Both the position numbers and the translations under genes were made by a program. Below are positions 1 to 4,320 of a DNA stretch of 8,283 nucleotides, in pieces. The notes below the pieces were generated by a model that did no database searches, was not told where the DNA came from, and saw nothing but the letters and a program-made list of their open reading frames with translations. Position 1 is the stretch's first letter, and each line of letters begins with the position of its first letter. The DNA lies in the NCBI GenBank assembly GCA_900770325.1, contig CAAGKE010000121.1, positions 1 through 8,283 on the forward strand. The letters run 5' to 3'. The stretch comes from Lachnospiraceae bacterium. Lineage in GTDB: Bacteria; Bacillota; Clostridia; Lachnospirales; Lachnospiraceae.

Positions 1-253
1 GCTTATGTGCGATTTCAGCATCAACCTCTCCAGGCTTAAAAGATTGAATTAAGTGAAATGCCAGATTGTTACCTTTGTCCATCACGTTCTTTTTACCTTC
101 TTCTCTGGTGAAAGCAAATTCCAGATCAGCAGATTCTGGGGAACAGGCGAAGCTGGAAATCAGTAATTTCTCTTCGGTTTTGTCCGGATTCATTATATAG
201 TCCAGTGCTTTTTTGTCAGTTACTTTAATGGGGAAGATTTTAATATATGCCAT
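1..253 (-). CDS. Relaxase (MOBP / MobA-VirD2 type), N-terminal part, runs off the left edge
   Basis: DNA strand transferase that nicks oriT and pilots the strand during mobilisation or conjugation. The minus strand is open from the ATG at 253 to the window edge and encodes 84 residues beginning MAYIKIFPIKVTDKKALDYI. It continues with a NPDKTEEKLLISSF segment and ends in HLIQSFKPGEVDAEIAHK, which matches from memory the N-terminus of PF03432-type relaxases of Firmicute mobilisable elements. The conserved HxxQSF/PGE stretch is present; the catalytic tyrosine and HxH metal site cannot be fully judged from this fragment. The start overlaps the end of mobC by 34 bp (220-253), suggesting translational coupling. 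Family assignment rests on recognition of the N-terminal sequence. Whether the full gene is intact is unknown because it leaves the window. Confidence 0.82.
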   Translation of the reverse strand, partial: MAYIKIFPIKVTDKKALDYIMNPDKTEEKLLISSFACSPESADLEFAFTREEGKKNVMDKGNNLAFHLIQSFKPGEVDAEIAHK

Positions 254-549
254 ATCTCGCTTACCATCCTTTTCAATTCTTCCATTTCATCCGGGTACAA
301 ATCACCAGTGGTGTTTACCTTTTTTGCAATCTGATTGATGTTTACACCGATTTTGTGCATCTCTTCGTACACCTGTTTAATCGGGGTTGTGTCAGTGTTG
401 ATGATATAGCCGTCGATAGCCATTTTCCTAAGATAGGCTCCCATGTTTCGAGTCTTTGACAGAATCATCTTTTTTCGGATCAGCTTTTTTTCCTCTGGAG
501 TAACACAAAATAAAATCTGGATGTTTCTTTTTCTGTTTGACATGTCCAT
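220..549 (-). CDS. mobC: MobC-like relaxosome accessory protein
   Basis: Small basic DNA-binding protein of 109 residues that helps the relaxase open oriT. It has the MobC (PF05713) pattern: an N-terminal basic strand (SNRKRNIQILFCVTPEEKKL), then RNMGAYLRKMAIDGYI, and a C-terminal helical part with GVNINQIAKKVNTTGDLY and EEMEEL-like residues. The arrangement mobC-relaxase, both on the minus strand with a 34-bp overlap, is standard for mobilisation modules. A strong ribosome binding site (AGAAGGAGA) lies just upstream. The first ATG (549) sits very close to it, while an in-frame ATG two codons later (543) has better spacing and gives the more usual start MSNRKRNIQ, so the true start may be 543. 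Upstream is the candidate oriT. The gene looks intact. Confidence 0.88.
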   Translation of the reverse strand: MDMSNRKRNIQILFCVTPEEKKLIRKKMILSKTRNMGAYLRKMAIDGYIINTDTTPIKQVYEEMHKIGVNINQIAKKVNTTGDLYPDEMEELKRMVSEIWHILKSSPLK

Positions 550-586
550 TCTCTCCTTCTGTAGGTAATTCGGTTTCGGGGATTTT

Positions 587-613
587 CAATTTAGGGCAGG
601 GTTCCCTAAATTG
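587..613. repeat. 10-bp inverted repeat upstream of mobC (oriT arm candidate)
   Basis: CAATTTAGGG at 587-596 and CCCTAAATTG at 604-613 are perfect inverted arms around a 7-base loop. There is no T-run beside it on either strand. It lies between mobC and a second palindrome, in the position where relaxases of this type have oriT, so it is more likely a relaxosome or regulator binding site than a terminator. Confidence 0.7.
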
Positions 614-623
614 TCATTTTTGC

Positions 624-655
624 GGAAGTGTATATACACTTCCTGTCCTTGCTAT
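624..655. other. Candidate oriT core: 20-bp palindrome followed by a MOBP-like nick motif
   Basis: GGAAGTGTATATACACTTCC at 624-643 is a perfect palindrome. On the plus strand its right end runs into CTTCCTGTCC (639-648), which resembles the MOBP nick consensus ATCCTG^Y known from RP4/R64-type relaxases (one mismatch, T for A). With the neighbouring inverted repeat and the mobC-relaxase genes alongside, this is the likely origin of transfer. Seen: the palindrome and motif. Inferred: the function and the nick position. The palindrome could instead be a repressor operator for mobC. Confidence 0.5.
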
Positions 656-829
656 TCTACCCTCTAATAGATAAATTCAGAGAGAAAAGAAAAATGCAAA
701 AGAATTTGAGAGATAAAATGTTCTGGACAAGAGCGATTTTGTGGAAGATAATAAAAGTGCTGGGGTACCTGATTGGAATGGTCAGGTACTTTCCGGCAAG
801 AAAAAAGAATTATTTTTTTTGTCCCATAC
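656..829. other. AT-rich stretch with no recognisable gene
   Basis: No convincing coding region lies between the candidate oriT and the integrase remnant. An open frame here starts inside the oriT palindrome and has no recognisable product. One inverted repeat is visible: GTACCTGA (765-772) and TCAGGTAC (782-789) with a 9-base loop. The point where the missing integrase N-terminus was lost probably lies near the right end of this stretch. Confidence 0.5.
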
Positions 830-1105
830 TTGACACGTCCACATATTTTGCGTCATACTGCGTGCACCAGATTTGCCGAAGCTGAGATTGATATTAAAGT
901 AGTGCAGTATCTTATGGGACATTCTGACATTAAGACAACCATTAAGGTTTATAACCATGCCGATGTGGAACGTGCCAGAAGAGCTATTGAGAAATACAAC
1001 GAATTGCAAGATGTATATACCAATCCTTATGTTGATTATTGCGGGGAAAATAGCGCAAAAGACTACACCAATTTTTACACCAATTTTTACACCAATGCAA
1101 TGTAG
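830..1105 (+). pseudogene. Tyrosine recombinase/integrase, C-terminal remnant
   Basis: Only the C-terminal catalytic part of a phage/Tn916-type integrase remains. The frame shows HILRHTACTRFAEAE (the HxxR box; His codon 842-844, Arg codon 851-853), then QYLMGHSDIKTT (second His, 920-922), then KVYNHADVERA with the nucleophile tyrosine codon at 950-952. The N-terminal DNA-binding domains and the first catalytic arginine (box I) are absent. Upstream sequence in this frame is low-complexity and unlike an integrase, and there is no good ribosome binding site, so I treat it as a pseudogene whose 5' limit (about 830) is approximate. It ends in a repetitive YTNFYTNFYTNAM tail coded by 12-bp tandem repeats. 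It probably marks the right-hand end of the mobile element carrying the mob genes. Confidence 0.8.
1065..1096 (+). repeat. 12-bp tandem repeat at the 3' end of the integrase remnant
   Basis: The unit ACACCAATTTTT occurs at 1065-1076 and 1077-1088 and partially (ACACCAAT) at 1089-1096. It encodes the repeated YTNF tail of the recombinase. Short direct repeats next to an integrase end can be arm-type binding sites for the integrase or part of an attachment site, but here that is only a possibility. Confidence 0.75.
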
Positions 1106-1197
1106 ACATATAAAGGCTTGTGCAAAGTTACGAAGATTTTTCGTGACAATGTACAAAAACAGCAATTTAATTTTGTTGATTAGTGCATAAAAAACTA

Positions 1198-1226
1198 TTG
1201 AAAACAACAAAAAATAGTGCTATTAT
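1198..1226 (+). promoter_or_regulatory. Sigma-A-type promoter of the ribU riboswitch operon
   Basis: TTGAAA at 1198-1203 and TATTAT at 1221-1226 are separated by exactly 17 bases. The expected start of transcription (about 1233) is a dozen bases before the riboswitch, which fits well. Confidence 0.75.
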
Positions 1227-1245
1227 AGGCCTAATATTAGAAAAG

Positions 1246-1369
1246 TTCTTCAGGGCGAGGTGTAATTCCTCACTGGCGGTATAGTCCGCGACCCGCGCAA
1301 GCGGCTGATCCGATGACTCTTGTAATAGAGAATTTCGGAACCAACAGTATAGTCTGGATGGAAGAAGAA
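1246..1369 (+). ncRNA. FMN riboswitch (RFN element)
   Basis: A leader RNA that binds FMN and switches off downstream riboflavin genes. The conserved RFN blocks appear in order: the 5' P1 strand with TTCTTCAGGGCGAGGTG, then AATTCCTCACTGGCGGTA, AGTCCGCGACCCGCG, a variable arm, GATCCGATGA, ATTTCGGAACC, and the highly conserved ACAGTATAGTCTGGATGG ending in GAAGAAGA. The P1 helix closes between TTCTTC (1246-1251) and GAAGAA (1361-1366). It is followed by a terminator and then ribU, so control is most likely by FMN-induced transcription termination. Confidence 0.97.
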
Positions 1370-1371
1370 TG

Positions 1372-1395
1372 ACATATGTTTTTCATGTGTTTTTT
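1372..1395 (+). terminator. Weak hairpin plus T-run after the riboswitch
   Basis: ACATATG (1372-1378) can pair with CATGTGT (1384-1390, one G-T pair) around a TTTTT loop, followed by a T-run to 1395. The stem is AU-rich and weak. It may be part of the riboswitch expression platform rather than an independent terminator. Confidence 0.4.
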
Positions 1396-1396
1396 G

Positions 1397-1424
1397 CCCT
1401 GGAATCCTGATTCCGGGGTTTTTT
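1397..1424 (+). terminator. Rho-independent terminator of the FMN riboswitch
   Basis: CCCTGGAA (1397-1404) pairs with TTCCGGGG (1411-1418, one T-G pair) and is followed at once by six T residues (1419-1424). It lies about 30 bases after the riboswitch aptamer, where an expression platform is expected, so FMN binding probably favours this hairpin and stops transcription before ribU. Confidence 0.88.
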
Positions 1425-1440
1425 GCTGTATGGAAAGGTG

Positions 1441-1504
1441 CGAAGCGCTTTTCTGGTTACTGTGACAACGTGAACGGTAACTTTTTCCGTACTGCAAAAG
1501 CGCT
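1441..1504. repeat. Nested inverted repeat in the ribU leader; member of a dispersed repeat family
   Basis: Outer arms AGCGCTTTT (1444-1452) and AAAAGCGCT (1496-1504) enclose inner arms GTTACTGT (1456-1463) and ACGGTAAC (1474-1481). The segment GCGAAGCG followed by GTTACTGTGA-CAACGTGAAC recurs almost unchanged at about 3165-3200, so the two sites are copies of one repeat type. It sits between the riboswitch terminator and the ribU ribosome binding site and has no T-run after it. Confidence 0.7.
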
Positions 1505-1591
1505 CCGCGCCGAATGCACAGTGAAGGCTTTTCTTTTATGAATGGCAAACAGCAATTGCCTGAAAAATTTTAAGGAAAAGAGGAGAGAAAC

Positions 1592-2368
1592 ATGGATTTT
1601 GGTAATTTGCTTCAACAGGTGAAGGATAATTTGCAATTCCTTCTGGTGTGTCTTGTGACAGTGGCGGTCATCGTTGCGGTGGCAAAGCTGGCGGAGAAAA
1701 CATTTTTAAAAGCGTCTATTGCAAAGGTGAGTGCTACAAAATATACTGCTATCTGCGGTATGCTGGGGGCACTGGCTACTGTGCTGATGGTGCTTGAGTT
1801 TCCCATTCCGTTTCTGGCGCCGCCGTTCTATAAGCTGGACTTCAGCGAGCTCCCGGTGCTGATCGGAGGGTTTAGCCTTGGGCCTGTGGCGGCTGTTATT
1901 ATCGAACTGGTCAAGATCTTTTTGAAAATTATTGTAAGAGGAGGAAGCAGCACCGCTTTTGTGGGAGAATTTGCCAATTTTGTAGTGGGTTGTACCCTGG
2001 TGGTGCCGGCGGCGATCATCTATCACCTGAAGAAAACGAGAAAGACAGCGGTTCTTTCCCTGGCCTGCGGTACACTGATCATGGCTGTGTTTGGCACTGC
2101 CTTTAACGCATTGTATCTGCTTCCGGCTTTTTCCAGCCTTTATGGGCTTCCGCTGGATCAGATCATTGCAATGGGAACTGCTATAAATGGAAATATTAAC
2201 AGCGTAACCACTTTTGTGATTTTTGCGGTTTTCCCGCTGAATGTGATAAAAGGGGCTTTGGTTTCTGTCTTGACTATGCTATTATATAAGAGAATCAGCG
2301 TATTCCTGCATAATATGATCGCAGGTGATGCCGCACAGGGAAATGCGGCGAAGCTGAAAAGGTCATAA
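1592..2368 (+). CDS. ribU: Riboflavin ECF transporter S component (RibU)
   Basis: Membrane substrate-binding subunit that captures riboflavin and works with the shared ECF energising module (EcfT and two ATPases, not in this window). The 258-residue protein is hydrophobic with about six segments (roughly residues 16-35, 50-71, 86-112, 124-146, 152-178, 205-232). The RibU hallmark FLAPPFYKLDFSELPVLIGG followed by FSLGPVAAVIIELVKI is at residues 74-110. It is longer than the usual ~190-200 residues because of an N-terminal extension with an extra membrane segment and a charged C-terminal tail. The ATG at 1592 follows a good AGGAGAG site (1581-1587). The FMN riboswitch upstream independently supports riboflavin as substrate. 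The Nudix gene begins 14 bp after its stop, indicating an operon. Confidence 0.95.
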   Translation: MDFGNLLQQVKDNLQFLLVCLVTVAVIVAVAKLAEKTFLKASIAKVSATKYTAICGMLGALATVLMVLEFPIPFLAPPFYKLDFSELPVLIGGFSLGPVAAVIIELVKIFLKIIVRGGSSTAFVGEFANFVVGCTLVVPAAIIYHLKKTRKTAVLSLACGTLIMAVFGTAFNALYLLPAFSSLYGLPLDQIIAMGTAINGNINSVTTFVIFAVFPLNVIKGALVSVLTMLLYKRISVFLHNMIAGDAAQGNAAKLKRS

Positions 2369-2382
2369 GAGAGGCGAAAGAA

Positions 2383-2997
2383 ATGGGAAAGATACACAGC
2401 ATACAGCAGATTACAGAAAACACGCATCTGAATTTTTATTCCATGGAGGTGGAAGACCGGAAAGGGAAGACCTTCCCTTATTATATGGCTTCCCGGGCAA
2501 AAACGCAGGCGGAGCTGAAGATGAATTCCGGCCAGGGGCCGGATCATCCGGACGGAGTGGTGATCTACAGCCTTTATGGAGAAAAAAAAGACCGGGTTGT
2601 GCTGGTGCGGCAGTATCGTTATCCGCTGGGGGGCTATATTTATGAGTTCCCTGCGGGACTGGTGGAACCGGGCGAGGATTTTCACAGAGCAGGTATTCGG
2701 GAGCTGAAGGAAGAGACCGGACTGGATTTTCTTCCGCGGCAGGTGGATCCCATGTATGAGAAGCCTTTTTATACCACCATCGGTATGACGGATGAATGCT
2801 GTGCCATGGTGTTCGGAGAGGCCAGGGGAACGATAAGCCGTGAAGGTCTGGAAGATTCGGAGGAACTGGAAATCATTCTGGCGGACCGTCGGGAGGTGCG
2901 CAGGATTCTGAAGGAGGAGCGGGTAGCTCTGATGTGTGCTTATATGCTGATGTATTTTCTCCATGAAGAAGAGCCGTTTTCATTTTTAGAGAATTAA
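2383..2997 (+). CDS. Nudix hydrolase, ADP-ribose pyrophosphatase-like
   Basis: Hydrolyses a nucleoside diphosphate linked to another moiety, probably ADP-ribose or a related dinucleotide such as FAD, in the cytoplasm with Mg2+. The protein has 204 residues. A perfect Nudix box (GX5EX7REUXEEXGU) spans residues 92-114: GLVEPGE, then RELKEETGL. It is preceded by RQYRYPLGGYIYEFPA and followed by PFYTTIGMTDE (128-138), the arrangement typical of the ADP-ribose pyrophosphatase (NudF) subgroup. The ATG at 2383 follows GAGAGGCGAAAG, and only 14 bp separate it from ribU with no terminator, so it should be under the same FMN riboswitch. That context makes a flavin nucleotide such as FAD a conceivable substrate; this is inference. 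The family call is firm, the substrate is not. Confidence 0.9.
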   Translation: MGKIHSIQQITENTHLNFYSMEVEDRKGKTFPYYMASRAKTQAELKMNSGQGPDHPDGVVIYSLYGEKKDRVVLVRQYRYPLGGYIYEFPAGLVEPGEDFHRAGIRELKEETGLDFLPRQVDPMYEKPFYTTIGMTDECCAMVFGEARGTISREGLEDSEELEIILADRREVRRILKEERVALMCAYMLMYFLHEEEPFSFLEN

Positions 2998-3007
2998 AAT
3001 ACTGCTT

Positions 3008-3031
3008 CAGGATATTTCTGGCTTACATCCT
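3008..3031. repeat. Short inverted repeat after the Nudix gene
   Basis: CAGGAT and ATCCTG form 6-bp inverted arms around a 12-base loop just after the Nudix stop codon. There is no T-run, so it is at best a weak transcription end signal. Confidence 0.35.
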
Positions 3032-3037
3032 GGGGAT

Positions 3038-3074
3038 GCACCTGAACAGTAGCCAGGGGTTACTGTTCAGGTGC
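3038..3074. repeat. Perfect 14-bp inverted repeat
   Basis: GCACCTGAACAGTA (3038-3051) and TACTGTTCAGGTGC (3061-3074) are exact reverse complements around a 9-base loop. No T-run follows on either strand. The GAACAGTA/TACTGTTC core is shared with other hairpins of this window (around 1456 and 3174), pointing to a repeat family rather than a terminator. Confidence 0.85.
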
Positions 3075-3171
3075 CACTGTCCCGCGAGGTGTTTTCGCGC
3101 AGAATGCGCGGAAATCCCGAGGGCAGCAAGCGCGAAACTGCATAAAATGCAGTTTCTGTGCATCGCGAAGC
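3059..3171 (+). repeat. Dispersed intergenic repeat, copy A
   Basis: This block aligns along its length with 3276-3380. Shared landmarks in order are GTTACTGTTCAGGTGCC, GGTGTTTTCG, AATCCCGAGGGCAGCAAG, GAAACTGC, AAATGCAGTTT and GCGAAGC, with many point differences. Inside it, AAACTGCAT (3135-3143) and ATGCAGTTT (3147-3155) form a 9-bp hairpin. No protein product is recognisable. The block looks like a non-coding, REP/MITE-like repeat of the host genome. Confidence 0.7.
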
Positions 3172-3202
3172 GTGTTACTGTGAACAACGTGAACAGTAAC
3201 AC
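3172..3202. repeat. 10-bp inverted repeat of the GTTACTGT family
   Basis: GTGTTACTGT (3172-3181) and ACAGTAACAC (3193-3202) are perfect arms around an 11-base loop containing AACGTGA. The same hairpin with one change and a nearly identical loop is at 1456-1481, about 1.7 kb away, next to a different gene. It directly abuts repeat copy A. Confidence 0.8.
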
Positions 3203-3247
3203 TTATGCAGAACTTTGCTTTTACAGGGTGATTTCTGAATAAAATTG

Positions 3248-3256
3248 TGCTATGAT
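3248..3256 (+). promoter_or_regulatory. Possible extended -10 promoter for aroD
   Basis: TGCTATGAT has the TG-N-TATGAT form of an extended -10 element. A GTGATT at 3228-3233, 17 bases upstream of TATGAT, is only a poor -35. A second candidate, TATAAT at 3383-3388, lies just before the aroD ribosome binding region. Which one is used cannot be told by eye. Confidence 0.35.
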
Positions 3257-3275
3257 TGCCTGTAGAAAATAATCT

Positions 3276-3380
3276 GTCACTGTTTATGTGCCGCTGTTTT
3301 GCCGGGTATTTTCGTGCGGAATTTGTCAAAATCCCGGGAGCAGCAAGTGTGAAACTGCCTGAAATGCGGTTTGCGCAAGC
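3276..3380 (+). repeat. Dispersed intergenic repeat, copy B
   Basis: Diverged tandem partner of 3059-3171. It starts GTCACTGTTTATGTGCC and continues through GGGTATTTTCGTGCGGAAT, AAATCCCGGGAGCAGCAAG, GAAACTGCC and AAATGCGGTTT to GCGCAAGC. It lacks the last 8-base segment and the trailing GTTACTGT hairpin of copy A. Its end lies about 60 bases before the aroD start. Confidence 0.65.
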
Positions 3381-3441
3381 CATATAATATGAATGGCTGT
3401 ATCGGAGGATGAATGGAGACAGAGAAAGGATAAGGTGCAGC

Positions 3442-4218
3442 ATGAAAAAAAGAACGGTGATGATCAGAAATACGGAAATCGGCGCAGGACTGCCGAAAAT
3501 CTGTATTCCATTAGTGGCGGAGGATGAAAAAGGACTGGAAGAGGCGCTGGAACGTCTGCAGGAAGTACCTTATGATATGGTGGAGTGGCGCACGGATTTT
3601 TACCGAGATGTGGAAGATGCGGAAACGATGCGGCGCGGGCTTACAAGAATAAGAAAAGAGATTGGAGAGAAGCCTCTTCTGTTTACTTTCCGCACGGGAG
3701 AAGAGGGTGGAAACCGCTCCATCGAACCGGAAGCCTATTTTGTCTTAAATAGGCAGGCGGCAAAAAGCGGCCTGGTGGATATTGTCGATGTCGAAATAAA
3801 TCGGGGTGAGGAGCCGGCTGCCCGGCTGGTACAGGCTGTCCATGAAGCAGACTGCTTTGCTCTGGGATCCTTTCATGATTTTATACAGACCCCGCCGGCA
3901 GAGAAGATGACGTCGGTGCTGTGCCGGATGCAGGAACTGGATATGGATATCACCAAGCTGGCAGTCATGCCAAAGAACAGGCGGGATGTACTGGAATTGC
4001 TGACTGCGGCGGTGCAGATGAAGGAAGAACTGGCAGACCGTCCCTGCGTGACCATGTCCATGGGAAGCCTGGGGGTGATCAGCCGTGTTACCGGCAGCTT
4101 TTCCGGCTCAGCCATTACATTTGGAACAGCGGGCAGTGCTTCTGCACCGGGACAGATCCCGGCCGGGAAGCTGGCGCAGATCCTGCAGATTTTGTCTGAA
4201 AGTATCGAGGAAAAATAA
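3442..4218 (+). CDS. aroD: Type I 3-dehydroquinate dehydratase
   Basis: Third step of the shikimate pathway: 3-dehydroquinate to 3-dehydroshikimate through a Schiff base. From the ATG at 3442 the protein has 258 residues (E. coli AroD: 252). The substrate-binding motif MVEWRTDF, the general-base histidine in GSFHDF (H145), the Schiff-base lysine in DITKLAVMP (K172) and the C-terminal MSMGSLGVISR/GSAITFG loop are all present; H145 and K172 correspond to Salmonella H143 and K170. An upstream in-frame ATG at 3409 adds 11 residues but directly abuts GGAGG with no spacing and adds non-family sequence. The ATG at 3442 has AAGGTG six bases away and gives the family-like start MKKRTVMIRN. No other shikimate genes are nearby, so its promoter is probably in the repeat-rich gap upstream. 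Confidence 0.95.
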   Translation: MKKRTVMIRNTEIGAGLPKICIPLVAEDEKGLEEALERLQEVPYDMVEWRTDFYRDVEDAETMRRGLTRIRKEIGEKPLLFTFRTGEEGGNRSIEPEAYFVLNRQAAKSGLVDIVDVEINRGEEPAARLVQAVHEADCFALGSFHDFIQTPPAEKMTSVLCRMQELDMDITKLAVMPKNRRDVLELLTAAVQMKEELADRPCVTMSMGSLGVISRVTGSFSGSAITFGTAGSASAPGQIPAGKLAQILQILSESIEEK

Positions 4219-4235
4219 AAAGACGGGGCATTGGT

Positions 4236-4269
4236 TTGACAAAATAAGATCCCCCCTGTGGTCTATAAT
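4236..4269 (+). promoter_or_regulatory. spoIIG-type promoter (Spo0A-activated, 22-bp spacer)
   Basis: A perfect TTGACA (4236-4241) and a perfect TATAAT (4264-4269) are separated by 22 bases, 5 more than a sigma-A promoter normally tolerates. The B. subtilis spoIIG promoter is known for the same 22-bp spacing and needs phosphorylated Spo0A bound next to and over the -35. Here TGACAAA at 4237-4243 matches the 0A box TGNCGAA at six of seven positions and overlaps the -35. The next gene is spoIIGA, so this is very probably the same control. Weaker 0A-like sequences (near 4193 and 4202) lie upstream. Confidence 0.8.
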
Positions 4270-4320
4270 GTGTTTCAGAAAAAGGAACGGAGCACATGAC
4301 GGCCACAGGGGGTATTTTTT
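4252..4320 (+). terminator. Terminator-like hairpin enclosing the spoIIGA promoter -10
   Basis: CCCCCTGTGGTC (4252-4263) pairs with GGCCACAGGGGG (4301-4312, one T-G pair) across a 37-base loop and is followed by TATTTTTT. It can act as the aroD terminator. The loop holds the -10 of spoIIGA, so transcripts begun at that promoter contain only the 3' arm and cannot form it. The 3' arm AGGGGG is also the spoIIGA ribosome binding site. Confidence 0.6.

Noticed and set aside
628..885. Open frame upstream of the integrase remnant
   Set aside because: It begins with GTG inside the oriT palindrome, runs through low-complexity DNA and overlaps the integrase remnant in another frame.
2158..2964. Long minus-strand open frame across ribU and the Nudix gene
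   Set aside because: It crosses two well-supported plus-strand genes and shows no motif or ribosome binding site.
3036..3242. Small open frame between the Nudix gene and aroD
   Set aside because: It lies entirely within the hairpin-rich dispersed repeats, lacks a ribosome binding site and resembles no protein.
3059..3380. Repeats considered as a CRISPR array
   Set aside because: Only two diverged ~105-bp copies are present, with no short identical repeats, regular spacers or cas genes.
4085..4318. N-terminal extension of SpoIIGA back to 4085
   Set aside because: It overlaps the end of aroD and the promoter, adds non-family sequence, and the family-like N-terminus begins at the TTG at 4319.
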